NCBI GenBank assembly: GCA_903842065.1
Contig: CAIMKZ010000093.1
Location: 186,001-250,000 of the forward strand
Direction of reading: 5' to 3'
DNA: 64,000 bases
From: an uncultured Acidobacteriaceae bacterium
GTDB lineage: Bacteria; Acidobacteriota; Terriglobia; Terriglobales; Acidobacteriaceae
The notes beneath the pieces are model-generated. The model made no database searches. It was not told the origin of the DNA and saw only the letters and a list, made by a program, of their open reading frames with translations. The position numbers were made by a program, and so were the translations under genes. Shown piece after piece: positions 24,694 to 35,844 of the stretch (position 1 is the stretch's first letter; each line of letters starts with the position of its first letter).

Positions 24694-26820
24694 ATGAGCG
24701 AATCGGCTTCCCCTGCCCTGAATCAGCTTGCAAACTCCGCTTCCACCTATCTGCGCTCGGCCGCGCACCAGCCGGTTGACTGGCTCCCCTGGAGCGAGGC
24801 GGCCTTTGCGCGCGCGCAGGCTGAAGACAAGCCCATCCTGCTCGACATTGGAGCCGTGTGGTGCCACTGGTGCCACGTGATGGACGGCGAGAGCTACGAG
24901 GACCCAGCCGTCGCCGAAGTCATCAACCGGCACTTTGTTGCTGTAAAGGTAGATCGCGACGAACGGCCCGACGTGGACTCCCGTTACCAGGCGGCTGTGC
25001 AGGCCATCAGCGGGCAGGGCGGCTGGCCGCTCACGGGATTTCTCTCTTCCGACGGCAGACCCTTCTACGGCACAACCTACATCCCCCGCGACGAACGCTA
25101 CGGCAGGGCTGGAATCATTCGGGTTCTTGAGTCGATGGCTCAGGTGTGGCGCGAGCGGCGCACCGAGGCACTCAATGCCGCGGCCAGCGTCATGGCAGCC
25201 ATCGAGAACAACGAAAACGTCTCGGGCCGCCAGGGGGAACTCTCTCGTGGGCTCATCGACAAGATCATTGCGAGCATCGTGGCGCAGTTCGATCCCCATC
25301 ACGGCGGCTTTGGCGCGCAGCCAAAGTTCCCTCATCCGGGGGCGCTCGATCTGCTGCTTGCAGCCGCTGCGCGAGGGAATGAGAAAGCCCGCGAAGCCTT
25401 CACCGTGACGCTTGAGAAGATGGCGGCGGGCGGAGTCTACGACCAGCTGGCCGGAGGCTTTCACAGATATTCCGTGGATGAGCGCTGGGTCGTGCCGCAC
25501 TTCGAGAAGATGCTCTACGACAACACCGAGCTGCTGCGCAACTACGTTCATGGCTATCAGGCCCTCGGCAACGAGGAGTTTCTCCGCACGGCGCGCGAGA
25601 TCGTCGCCTGGCTCGACGGCGTGATGACGGATGGCGACCGCGGAGGCTTCTACGGCTCGCAGGACGCCGACGTGGGCCTCGATGACGACGGCGACTACTT
25701 CACCTGGACTGCGGACGAGGCACGGGCAGCGCTCGATCCCGATGAGTTCGAAGCTGCGGCGCTGTGGTGGGATATCGGCGCCGTGGGCGACATGCACCAC
25801 AACCCCGCGAAGAATGTGCTGCATCGCAACTACACGATCGAGCAACTCGCCGAAAAGACCGGCAAGACCGTCGAACAGGCAAGCGCCGAAATTGCGAGCG
25901 CAAAGACGAAGTTGCTGGCGGCTCGGCTCGCCCGCCCCACACCGTTTATCGACCGCACGCTCTACACAAGCTGGAACGCGATGGCGGTGACGGCGTACTT
26001 CGAAGCCGCGCGAGCAGCAAATATCGCAGGGACTCAGGAGTTCGCTCTGCGCACGCTTGACCGCTTGCTCTACGAGGCGTGGGACGGCGAGCAGACGCTC
26101 GGCCATGTGATCGCGTATCCCGAAGGTGGCGCTCCGGCCGAGGTGGCTCCGGGCACGCTCGACGACTACGCCTTCACCATCCACGCCTGCATTGACGGCT
26201 GGCTGGCGTCTCAAGAGATGAAGTACTATCGCGCCGCGGTGAAGATCGCCGATGCGATGATCGCGCGCTTCTATGACCGCACCGCGTGCGCGTTTCTTGA
26301 TTCGGCGATTGATGGCGGCTCGCGTCTTGGCGTTCTGGCGGCGAAGCGCAAGCCGCTTCAGGATGTGCCAACGCCCGCCGGCAACCCCACAGGGGCTTCC
26401 GCCCTTTTGCGCCTTGGACATCTGAGTGGGCGAGCCGACTACAGCGAGATCGCCGAGGACACCCTCGCCTCCTTCGCGGGAATCGCGGGGCAATATAGGC
26501 TGCACGCAGGCAGCTATGCACTCGCCGTCGAGCGTCTGCTGGGCGAGTCGGTGCAGATCGTAGTAGTAGGCTCGGGCGATGCTGCCAGTCAGTTGCAATC
26601 CGCGGCCGAAAAGGGCTTCTCCGTGAGTAAAACCGTGATTCGCGTTTCTCCAGCGCAACTTGTACCCGGCGCAGTGCCCGAGGCACTTGCCGAGACTCTG
26701 CTCAATGCGCCAAAGCCTGCCGGAGCAGATGCGTGGGCGCTGGTCTGCAAGGGACACACATGCCTGCCGCCTATTGCGGATGCGGCGGCATTAGCCGAGA
26801 CGCTTTCATGCGGAAACTAG
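24694..26820 (+). CDS. YyaL/SSP411-type thioredoxin-domain protein (DUF255)
   Basis: The 708-aa protein is close to the usual length. An N-terminal thioredoxin-like domain contains 'VWCHWCHVMDGESYEDP' (CxxC at about 54-57) and 'AVKVDRDERPDVDSRYQ'. The rest resembles an (alpha/alpha)6 barrel of carbohydrate-active enzymes, with family blocks 'FGAQPKFPHPGALDLL', 'PHFEKMLYDNTELLRN', 'SQDADVGLDDDGDYFTW' and 'LYTSWNAMAV'. Homologues include human SPATA20; the biochemical role is not established. The start at 24694 gives the conserved N-terminus, though no Shine-Dalgarno is evident. A 712-codon antisense ORF over the same DNA is a shadow. Confidence 0.92.
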   Translation: MSESASPALNQLANSASTYLRSAAHQPVDWLPWSEAAFARAQAEDKPILLDIGAVWCHWCHVMDGESYEDPAVAEVINRHFVAVKVDRDERPDVDSRYQAAVQAISGQGGWPLTGFLSSDGRPFYGTTYIPRDERYGRAGIIRVLESMAQVWRERRTEALNAAASVMAAIENNENVSGRQGELSRGLIDKIIASIVAQFDPHHGGFGAQPKFPHPGALDLLLAAAARGNEKAREAFTVTLEKMAAGGVYDQLAGGFHRYSVDERWVVPHFEKMLYDNTELLRNYVHGYQALGNEEFLRTAREIVAWLDGVMTDGDRGGFYGSQDADVGLDDDGDYFTWTADEARAALDPDEFEAAALWWDIGAVGDMHHNPAKNVLHRNYTIEQLAEKTGKTVEQASAEIASAKTKLLAARLARPTPFIDRTLYTSWNAMAVTAYFEAARAANIAGTQEFALRTLDRLLYEAWDGEQTLGHVIAYPEGGAPAEVAPGTLDDYAFTIHACIDGWLASQEMKYYRAAVKIADAMIARFYDRTACAFLDSAIDGGSRLGVLAAKRKPLQDVPTPAGNPTGASALLRLGHLSGRADYSEIAEDTLASFAGIAGQYRLHAGSYALAVERLLGESVQIVVVGSGDAASQLQSAAEKGFSVSKTVIRVSPAQLVPGAVPEALAETLLNAPKPAGADAWALVCKGHTCLPPIADAAALAETLSCGN

Positions 26821-26850
26821 GCCTCTTACCGCTTGAATGTGTACCAAACT

Positions 26851-26884
26851 GGGTGCCCCAAGTCTTGATTTTGAGACCTGGGAT
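26851..26884 (+). repeat. GGGTGCCCC hairpin repeat, copy 1
   Basis: GGGTGCCCCAAGTCT, a short loop, then AGACCTGGGAT forms a hairpin just past the YyaL-like gene. A second element with the same opening and hairpin design but a different stem lies at 59356-59391. Confidence 0.6.
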
Positions 26885-26944
26885 TGCAAGAACTCAACGA
26901 ACCAATTCACACGGTCAGAGAACGAGCCAACGATTTGGCATTTT

Positions 26945-27937
26945 CTACTGAGCGGCAAACGGATTTTGCTCAGCAGGCTTCTCGGCTGTGGCGTCGCTCA
27001 CCGTTTTATCTTCGCTCTCGCTATTCGGAAGCGAAGTCAAGCTATTCATGCCGTAGACCCGCAGCGGATCGCCGGGCAGAATGCCGCGCTGCTCGAGCGC
27101 CAGCCGCACCCGCCGCTGAAACTCGCGCATTGGCGCGTACTGTTTTGTCGGCCGCGTTTTGAAGACCACGGTAAAGATCAACTGCGAGCCCTTCACCGCA
27201 TCTACGCCCAGCACCTTCGGGTCTTCTTTGAAGACCTCGCGGAAGGCCTCGAGACCGCGCACCTCGGCAGCGATCTCATTGAGCAGCGCTGCCACCTCAT
27301 CGGGGTTGGCCGTGTAATCGACGCTTACGTGAATGGTCGCCAGCGAGAAGTCCGCGCTCAGGTTGCCTACCGTGCCGATCTGCGAGTTGGGAATCACGTA
27401 GAGGGTTCCGTCGATGGTGTCGCGCAGGGTCGTCTTGCGCAATGTCATCGTCTCCACTACACCCGTCACGCCCGCCGCCTTGATGGTGTCGCCCACGCTG
27501 AACTGGCCTTCGACCAGAATCAGAATGCCGTTGAACATGTCTTTTACGATCGTTTGCGCGGCCAGGCCTATGGCCACGCCGGCGATGCCCGCCGAGGTGA
27601 GCAGCGGCCCCAGGTTCATGCCCACGGCGGCCAGAATCTGCAAGCCCGCGATAACGGCGATGATCGTCAGTCCCGTGGCCCGGATGACTCCGGCCAGGGT
27701 GCGAACCTCTCGCAGCCGCATCGGTCCGGCGCCGTGGGTCTCGGCCAGCCGCACCATGCGCCGCGTGATCATATGCAGCAGCTTCATGAGCAGCAGGGCG
27801 ATGAGCACCACTGCGATCAGGTGCGGCATCCGTGTGCGCACAAACTCCTGGCTGTCGTCGATCCACTCGTCGAGCACACGGCCCATGAAACGGCCTTCCT
27901 GAAAGATCCCCCATCGCAGGATTGCAAGCAGCGTCAT
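26945..27937 (-). CDS. Small-conductance mechanosensitive channel (MscS family)
   Basis: The 330-aa inner-membrane channel opens under membrane tension to release solutes. After an N-terminal region there are helices 'HLIAVVLIALLLMKLLHMI' and 'GLTIIAVIAGLQILAAVG', then the pore-lining TM3 and start of the beta domain: 'SAGIAGVAIGLAAQTIVKDM' and 'FNGILILVEGQFSVGDTI'. The Gly/Ala packing pattern of TM3 is intact, as is 'VIPNSQIGTVGNLSADF'. AGGAGC precedes the ATG. The C-terminal tail ('SESEDKTVSDATAEKPAEQN') is acidic and probably disordered. Confidence 0.93.
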   Translation of the reverse strand: MTLLAILRWGIFQEGRFMGRVLDEWIDDSQEFVRTRMPHLIAVVLIALLLMKLLHMITRRMVRLAETHGAGPMRLREVRTLAGVIRATGLTIIAVIAGLQILAAVGMNLGPLLTSAGIAGVAIGLAAQTIVKDMFNGILILVEGQFSVGDTIKAAGVTGVVETMTLRKTTLRDTIDGTLYVIPNSQIGTVGNLSADFSLATIHVSVDYTANPDEVAALLNEIAAEVRGLEAFREVFKEDPKVLGVDAVKGSQLIFTVVFKTRPTKQYAPMREFQRRVRLALEQRGILPGDPLRVYGMNSLTSLPNSESEDKTVSDATAEKPAEQNPFAAQ

Positions 27938-28034
27938 ACCAAAGCTCCTGTTACTAGACTAGACTGTTGGCAGGCGGTGAGAATCGACCTGTTCCTTTCC
28001 CGGCGCTCCCTATTTCCCCGTGGGAGGTTGAACG

Positions 28035-28409
28035 ATGCATCCAGCAACTGAAAAGAGTACAAGATGGCGCAGCCTGCTGGCATGTGCTGTGTTTCTGCCC
28101 TGCGTGGCCGCATGGGCGCAGCAGGCGGCTGCTCCAGCCCCCGCGCAGTCCGTTCAGCCCGCACCGGCGCAGACAGCGCCGATACCCGCGCCGCCTACTC
28201 CAGCCGACGCGGGAACAGACAAAACCCGCCAGCAGATCAACAACCAGGTGGCGGAAATGGTGGCGATGTCTCTGGCATTAAAATCCGAGGTCGGCAAGTC
28301 CACCAAGGACGAGCTGTCGGTCGCGGTCATTCGCAAAGCTGCCCAGATCGAGGCACTGGCGCGCCGGCTGCGCGCTCAGATTCAGCCCTCCGTTCCGAGC
28401 GGGAAGTGA
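28035..28409 (+). CDS. Secreted protein with helical C-terminal domain, first of a paralogous pair
   Basis: The 124-aa product has GGGAGG 8 nt before the ATG and a signal peptide (cleavage near WAQQA). A Pro/Ala/Gln linker leads to a helical domain: 'QQINNQVAEMVAMSLALKSE', then 'SVAVIRKAAQIEALARRLRA'. I recognise no family. The next gene overlaps its stop (GTGA) and has a comparable helical domain ending in 'IEKLARSIREKM', so the two are translationally coupled paralogues. Function is unknown; both lack catalytic motifs and look structural or regulatory in the periplasm. Confidence 0.72.
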   Translation: MHPATEKSTRWRSLLACAVFLPCVAAWAQQAAAPAPAQSVQPAPAQTAPIPAPPTPADAGTDKTRQQINNQVAEMVAMSLALKSEVGKSTKDELSVAVIRKAAQIEALARRLRAQIQPSVPSGK

Positions 28410-28906
28410 GCGTGGGCGTGAGCTGGTTTGAGAGAAGAATTTCGCGGCGCGCGGCGTGGCGGAGCAGCTGCCGCCGGGCGTTGCCGCTGCTGCCGGCTTT
28501 GGTTGTGCTGTTTGCCCTGGCAGGCAGACAGCTTCCGGCGCAAACCTCCGGAACAGTATCTTCGCAGTCGCTTTCCTCTGTTTTTGACGACGACCCATTT
28601 GACCGGACGAACCGGCGACAGGAGCCCGACCCCGTGCTGGCGCAGGCCATGAAGAAGCAGATACGGGCGCTGAACGTGCAACGCCAGAAGCGGATCGTTG
28701 CCGACACCGACCGGTTGGTGAAGTTGGTCGCCGACCTGAACGCCGGGATTAACAGCCGTGAACCGAGCCGGCTCACCGCGGACGAGATGCAGCAACTCGC
28801 AGAGATCGAAAAGCTGGCCCGCTCGATCCGTGAGAAGATGACGACGCAGGTAGCGCCACCCATGCCTACCGACGAGCCAAGACTATTTCAGCGGCGCTCG
28901 TACTAG
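28406..28906 (+). CDS. Secreted or anchored helical protein, second of a paralogous pair
   Basis: The 166-aa product starts at GTG 28406, overlapping the TGA of the previous gene; GTG codons at 28412 and 28418 are alternatives. The ORF-track start at 28064 runs inside the first gene. A hydrophobic N-terminal segment ('ALPLLPALVVLFALAGRQLP') suggests export with cleavage near PAQT. The C-terminal helices ('RQKRIVADTDRLVKLVADLN', 'ADEMQQLAEIEKLARSIREK') resemble the upstream protein. It is likely a partner in a hetero-oligomer (inference). No T-run terminator follows. Confidence 0.7.
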   Translation: MSVGVSWFERRISRRAAWRSSCRRALPLLPALVVLFALAGRQLPAQTSGTVSSQSLSSVFDDDPFDRTNRRQEPDPVLAQAMKKQIRALNVQRQKRIVADTDRLVKLVADLNAGINSREPSRLTADEMQQLAEIEKLARSIREKMTTQVAPPMPTDEPRLFQRRSY

Positions 28907-29141
28907 CGGTTCATGCTGGCGAATCTCCCTGAGTCCGGAGCGCCTCGAGCGCATCAAATTATTGAGTTTGTGCAGACCTGCGGATTGGTAAAATCAGTGA
29001 GCAGGGTTCCAGATCGAGGACATACCACCTGGCTGGCTTCCCGTCCTTCTTCGGATCGCCCCAATCGAGGTCGCCGCTCACAGGCGGGCCGCGCCAAGGC
29101 GCGCGGAGTTTCTGCGCAGCGGATATTTAGGAGTGGATGGA

Positions 29142-31292
<2,151 letters not shown>

Positions 31293-31317
31293 CTTAACCG
31301 AGTGCGGCAAAGAATCA

Positions 31318-31343
31318 GGCCGTCCGCAATGCGGACGGCCTTT
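31318..31343 (+). terminator. Terminator of the fused E1 gene
   Basis: A perfect 10-bp stem GGCCGTCCGC / GCGGACGGCC with a 3-nt loop is followed by TTT, 25 bp after the stop. It also lies at the end of the convergent Bax-inhibitor-family gene. Confidence 0.8.
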
Positions 31344-31363
31344 GCATTGGACTTTGCGAGCTA

Positions 31364-32143
31364 TTAGCGCCGGCTGTTCAGCTTCGACAGCAGCCGCAGC
31401 ATCTCAAGATACAGCCACACCAGCGTGACCATGATGCCGAAGGCCGAGTACCACTCCATGTACTTGGGCGCGCCCGCGGCCGCACCCTGCTCGATGAAGT
31501 TGAAGTCGAGGACGAGATTCAGCGCGGCGATGGCGACGACGAACAGGCTGAAGCCGATGCCGACGATTCCTGACCCGTAGACGCTCATGAAGAACGGAAT
31601 GTGGAAGAAGCCCAGAATCATCTGCGCGAAGTAGAAGAGGCAGATGCCGCCGGTAGCGGCGGTGACACCGAGCATAAAGCCGCGGGTGACACGGATGATG
31701 CGGGCCTTGTAGAGGAACAGCATCACAAACAAGGTCGCGAAGGTGAGGCCCACGGCCTGGAATGCGATGCCCGGATAACGCTGGTTGAAGATGGCCGAGA
31801 TGCCGCCGAGAAACAGACCCTCAAGCAGGGCATAAATGGGCGCGGTGATGGGGGACCACTCGCGCTTGAAGGTCGTAACGATGGCTACGACGAAGCCGCC
31901 GAATACGCCCAGCATCAGCCGTCCGGAGACGGCGCTCGGATCGAGCGTCAGCGCGTAGTCATGCCAGGTCCATGCGGCGGTGGCCAGCACGCAGAGCAGC
32001 AGGAGGGCGGTCTTGTTCACGGTTCCAGCCAGCGTCATGCGGTCGGCGGCATCGATCGTGTATCCGCCGCCGAACCCTGTGCGCGCGGCGTCGCGATAGA
32101 TGTTCTCGTTCAGAGCTGGATTCGAAGTCTTGAACAGTGCCAT
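31364..32143 (-). CDS. Bax inhibitor-1/YccA family membrane protein
   Basis: The 259-aa integral membrane protein has about seven helices, e.g. 'KTALLLLCVLATAAWTW', 'LMLGVFGGFVVAIVTTF', 'PIYALLEGLFLGGISAIF', 'GFSLFVVAIAALNLVLDFNF'. 'LLEGLFLGGISAIF' and the C-terminal 'EWYSAFGIMVTLVWLYLEML' are typical of the YccA-like bacterial branch. Some bacterial members are pH-sensitive calcium leak channels; the role here is unproven. The start is ATG 32143 with GGAGA 7 nt upstream; the ORF-track extension of 53 residues is not supported. It is divergent from lysA, and the 152-bp gap should hold both promoters. Confidence 0.9.
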   Translation of the reverse strand: MALFKTSNPALNENIYRDAARTGFGGGYTIDAADRMTLAGTVNKTALLLLCVLATAAWTWHDYALTLDPSAVSGRLMLGVFGGFVVAIVTTFKREWSPITAPIYALLEGLFLGGISAIFNQRYPGIAFQAVGLTFATLFVMLFLYKARIIRVTRGFMLGVTAATGGICLFYFAQMILGFFHIPFFMSVYGSGIVGIGFSLFVVAIAALNLVLDFNFIEQGAAAGAPKYMEWYSAFGIMVTLVWLYLEMLRLLSKLNSRR

Positions 32144-32295
32144 TTGATCTCCACGGGGCGCTTTTGTCAGTGGAGCGGGGAAGCGCGCCCGTCTCTTCCA
32201 TTGTATAGACGCGCCAGATGGGCCGCAGGGTGCGGGAAACAGACGCAATACTGTAGGCTTTATTTGTAGCTCTCTGTTTTGAAGGACTTCACCGC

Positions 32296-33576
32296 GTGGC
32301 AAAATCGCTTTCCCCTTCGCGTCCCTTTCATTATCCGCAGCCGGGTGAAGCGCTCTATTGCGGCACGGTTTCTATCGAGAAACTTGCTAGGCGTCACGGG
32401 ACGCCACTGTACGTCTACTCGGCCGATCAGATCGTCGAGCGGCTGAAGCTGTTTCAAAGCGCGCTTGCCGGCCGCGAGCATCTGGTTTGTTATGCGGTGA
32501 AGGCCAACTCCTCGCTGGCGATTCTCAAACTTCTTGCCGGCCACGGCGCCGGGTTCGACATCGTCTCCGGTGGCGAGTTGGAGCGAGTGCTGGCGGCTGC
32601 TCCCGAGGCGGCTGGACGCGTTGTATTTTCCGGCGCGGGCAAGACCGCGGCAGAGATCGACCTGGCGCTTGAGGCCGACATCCTCGAGTTCAACGCCGAG
32701 AGCGAAGCCGAGCTGGAACTGATCGCATCCCGGGCGCGTCGCATGAAGAAGCGGGCGCGCTTCGCGCTGCGCGTCAATCCCGACGTCTTTGCAGAGACGC
32801 ATCCGTATATCTCCACCGGACTCACCGAGCACAAGTTTGGCGTGGAGATCGGCAAGGCCGCGGCTATCTACAAGCGCGTGGCATCGAATCGCTGGCTTGA
32901 GCCGCATGGCGTGAGCGTTCACATCGGCTCGCAGATCCGCTCGTCGGCGCCCTTTGGCGGGGCGGCGGAGCGGGTTTACAAACTTGTGAAGCAGTTGAAG
33001 CGTGCAGGGATCGAGCTGCGCAATCTGGATGCGGGCGGCGGCCTCGGCATCGAGTACCACGCAGCGCCGTTCGACGCCGCGGCCAAGGTAGCGGAGTGGG
33101 CCAAGGCTGTTACGTGTGCCATTGATGGCTTCGAGGGCCGTCTCCTGCTTGAGCCGGGCCGCTTCCTGGTGGCGAACGCTGGCGCGCTGCTGGCTCGGGT
33201 GCTCTACGTCAAACGCAACGGCAGCAAGACCTTCGTGATCACAGACGGGGCTATGAACGACCTGATCCGGCCGGCCCTCTACGAGGCGCATCACGAGATT
33301 GTTCCGGTGCGTCCCCGCGCGGGCAAGCCCAAGGTAGTAGACGTGGTGGGGCCGATCTGCGAGTCTGGGGACTTCTTCGCCCACGACCGTGCTCTGCCGC
33401 CGCTCGAGCCGGGCGATCTTGTGGCTATCCTCGATGCGGGCGCCTATGGGATGGCGCAGAGCTCGAACTACAACACGCGCTTGCGGCCGGCCGAGGTGCT
33501 GGTAGAGGCTGGGAAGCCGCGGCTGATTCGCAGGCGCGAGACGATAGCGGACCTGCTGGGTCCTGAGATCGCATAA
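32296..33576 (+). CDS. lysA: Diaminopimelate decarboxylase
   Basis: This 426-aa PLP enzyme (fold III) makes lysine from meso-diaminopimelate. The PLP lysine lies in 'CYAVKANSSLAIL' near 65. Other family blocks are 'HIGSQI', 'LDAGGGLGIEY', 'EPGRFLVANAGALL' and 'GPICESGDFFAHDRALP', where the Cys reaches the neighbouring active site. Length is typical. The start codon is GTG with AAGGA about 9 nt upstream. It is not clustered with other dap genes. Confidence 0.95.
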   Translation: MAKSLSPSRPFHYPQPGEALYCGTVSIEKLARRHGTPLYVYSADQIVERLKLFQSALAGREHLVCYAVKANSSLAILKLLAGHGAGFDIVSGGELERVLAAAPEAAGRVVFSGAGKTAAEIDLALEADILEFNAESEAELELIASRARRMKKRARFALRVNPDVFAETHPYISTGLTEHKFGVEIGKAAAIYKRVASNRWLEPHGVSVHIGSQIRSSAPFGGAAERVYKLVKQLKRAGIELRNLDAGGGLGIEYHAAPFDAAAKVAEWAKAVTCAIDGFEGRLLLEPGRFLVANAGALLARVLYVKRNGSKTFVITDGAMNDLIRPALYEAHHEIVPVRPRAGKPKVVDVVGPICESGDFFAHDRALPPLEPGDLVAILDAGAYGMAQSSNYNTRLRPAEVLVEAGKPRLIRRRETIADLLGPEIA

Positions 33577-33577
33577 A

Positions 33578-33613
33578 GTTACCTTGTAACCCCTTGGTAA
33601 CCAACCTGTAACC
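33578..33613. promoter_or_regulatory. Cluster of GTAACC/GGTTAC half-sites before the GGDEF-EAL gene
   Basis: In 36 bp there are GTTAC-CTT-GTAAC, the palindrome TTGGTAACCAA, and a further GTAACC. The arrangement suggests a protein-binding array for the downstream gene, which starts 11 bp later. The regulator is unknown, and chance repetition cannot be excluded. Confidence 0.35.
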
Positions 33614-33623
33614 GATTCTTGCT

Positions 33624-35810
33624 ATGGCAGTGCGGGCCGAGTCGTCCTACGATTCCTTTATGCAGGGAATCACAGAGATGCCAGACTTTACGTTTCAACC
33701 TCCTGTATCCCAGCCCAGGCCGGGGTGGCCCCAGATGGAGGCGGACTCATTGAATCTACTTCAGAACTTCAACTCGGTTGAGCAGCGCCGGATTCTGGAC
33801 GCGCTGCCTGTATTTGTGTTTTTGGAGAGCGCAGGCACGATTGTGTTTGCCAACGCCGAGGCACGTCAACTGCTGGGCTACACAGAGGAGCAGTGGACAC
33901 CGAAGGCGGTGGAAGACGTGCTGTGGGGCCTGATGCCCGGCACTGCCGAGCCGCAGACGCTGCTGACGGGCACGCAAAAGGGAAGCCCCTTCCATGCCAC
34001 TGTACCTGCTGCCAACGGTCGCCTGGTTCCCGTTGAGGGAACCTACAGCCCGGTAGACTCCGACCGGCGCGAGGCGGTGATCGTGGCCCACCCGGGCGGA
34101 CGTGAGCGTGCGCCCAAGACGCGACTGATGGACGACGTGCTGTCGAGCTTGCCCGAGGCGGTAGCGATCGAGCATGGCGACCATATTTTGTATAGCAACC
34201 CGGCCTTTACGCGGATGTTCGGTTACACGGCCGAGGAGGCGGGCGGCGGTAGCCTTCGCCATCTGATCGTTCCCGAGACCCGATTTCACGAGCACTTCTC
34301 CATGCTGAAGGCCGTCGATGAGCGTGGCGCCGCTACTGCGGAGACAGTGCGTTCAGGCAAATCGGGCGAGCTGCTTGATGTAAGCCTTCAGATCTCTCAC
34401 TTGCTGGTCGACGGCGCAAGGGTTGGCTATGTGTACAGCTTTCGTGAGGTAGGCGAGAGGCGTGAGACCGAGGCAAAGCTCGAGCACGACGCGATGCACG
34501 ACGCGCTTACCGGGCTGTCGAACCGGATGTTGTTTCAAGACAGGCTGGCGCTGGCGCTCAGCCGGCGAGAGCGTCGTCCCGACCTGAGCTGCGGCGTGTT
34601 GTACATCGATCTGGACCACTTCAAGGAAATCAACGATGCGCTGGGCCACGCGGCCGGAGACATTCTGCTTCAGTCGGTGTCGGAGCGAATGGTTTCGGCG
34701 CTGCGTCCGCACGACACCGCGGCGCGCCTGGGTGGAGACGAGTTCGCGGTACTGGTCGACGGCATTACTACCATCGCCGACCTTGAGGTTGTGGGCAGGC
34801 GGGTATTAACCGAGTTGCTGAAGCCGTATGAGATCTACGGGCACACCATTCATTCCGGGGCCAGTATCGGCGCGGCGCTTTGCGGAGAGCATCACAAAAC
34901 CGCCGAGGGGTTGATCCGCGACGCCGACTTTGCCATGTACCGGGCAAAGCAGGACGGCGGCGCGCGCCTGGAGTTCTTTGACCGGCATGTGGAAGTTTGC
35001 GTGAACAGCAAGCAGGAGCGGGAGAAGGAACTGCGCGCAATCATCGATCAGAAGCTGTACGAGTTTTGCTATGAGCCGGTCTATCAGCTCACCGATGGGA
35101 CGCTTCTCGGCTTTGAGGCCTCGCTGTGCATGCGGCGGCAGGGCGGCGGAATGGAGGACTTCCGAGAGTTCATGCAGGTGGCCGAGGAGACAGGGCTGTC
35201 GATCAGGCTGGCGCGCGAGACGCTGGAAATGGCCTGCCATCAGCTGCGGAACTGGGCCGAACAACTGCCCCGCAACAACTTTTTTGTAAGTGTGAATCTG
35301 ACCTCGCGGCAGTTCCATCACGCCGATCTGGTCTCGCATCTCAGCCGGTGCCTGGCAGAGAGCGGCGCCGATCCGTCGCGGCTGGTGCTGGAGATTGCCG
35401 AAAGCGCCGTGAACGAGGAGCCGGATGCTGCCGTGGCGGTGCTGCAACGGATCGCCGATTGCGGCGTGAGTGTGGCGCTGGATGACTTTGGCAGCAATCT
35501 TGCGCCGCTGAATCATCTGCTGCGGCTGCCCTTTTCCATCCTGAAGCTGGACGGAAAGCTGAGCGCGGCGGCCTGCGCTGCGGGCCGGCAGAATGCGCTT
35601 CTGGATCTCATGTTTCAATTTGGCCAGTCCTCCGGCATCTTGGTTGTGGCGCAGGGCATCGAATCCCACGAACAACTGGACGCGCTCCTTAAGATGGGGT
35701 GCATAGCCGGCCAGGGACTGATGATATCTTCGCCGCTGGATGCGGCACAGGCGCAATCGCTGGCGCAAGTGCGATCCAAACAGGTCGACCCTGAGAGCAC
35801 CGTGAATTAG
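33624..35810 (+). CDS. PAS-PAS-GGDEF-EAL cyclic-di-GMP signalling protein
   Basis: The 728-aa soluble protein has two PAS sensors (~45-160, 'ILDALPVFVFLESAGTIVFA'; ~175-285, 'LSSLPEAVAIEHGDHILYSN'). A diguanylate cyclase domain with intact 'LGGDEFAVLVDG' follows near 370, with an inhibitory I-site RxxD exactly five residues upstream ('RPHDTAARL'). The EAL domain (~475-715) reads 'GFEAS' for EAL and 'AQGIES' for AEGVET, while 'SVNLTSRQF', 'LEIAES', 'ALDDFGS' and 'ILKLD' are kept. The cyclase is therefore probably active, and phosphodiesterase activity is doubtful. No ribosome site supports any start; ATG 33660 and 33678 are alternatives. Confidence 0.9.
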   Translation: MAVRAESSYDSFMQGITEMPDFTFQPPVSQPRPGWPQMEADSLNLLQNFNSVEQRRILDALPVFVFLESAGTIVFANAEARQLLGYTEEQWTPKAVEDVLWGLMPGTAEPQTLLTGTQKGSPFHATVPAANGRLVPVEGTYSPVDSDRREAVIVAHPGGRERAPKTRLMDDVLSSLPEAVAIEHGDHILYSNPAFTRMFGYTAEEAGGGSLRHLIVPETRFHEHFSMLKAVDERGAATAETVRSGKSGELLDVSLQISHLLVDGARVGYVYSFREVGERRETEAKLEHDAMHDALTGLSNRMLFQDRLALALSRRERRPDLSCGVLYIDLDHFKEINDALGHAAGDILLQSVSERMVSALRPHDTAARLGGDEFAVLVDGITTIADLEVVGRRVLTELLKPYEIYGHTIHSGASIGAALCGEHHKTAEGLIRDADFAMYRAKQDGGARLEFFDRHVEVCVNSKQEREKELRAIIDQKLYEFCYEPVYQLTDGTLLGFEASLCMRRQGGGMEDFREFMQVAEETGLSIRLARETLEMACHQLRNWAEQLPRNNFFVSVNLTSRQFHHADLVSHLSRCLAESGADPSRLVLEIAESAVNEEPDAAVAVLQRIADCGVSVALDDFGSNLAPLNHLLRLPFSILKLDGKLSAAACAAGRQNALLDLMFQFGQSSGILVVAQGIESHEQLDALLKMGCIAGQGLMISSPLDAAQAQSLAQVRSKQVDPESTVN

Positions 35811-35844
35811 GGCGCGCAGGGGTAAAAGAGTGTAGGATGAGCGC

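Noticed and set aside
24619-26757. 712-codon minus-strand ORF over the YyaL-like gene
   Set aside because: Full-length antisense shadow of a clearly conserved plus-strand gene in GC-rich DNA; the translation is rich in Arg/His/Gly/Val without domains.
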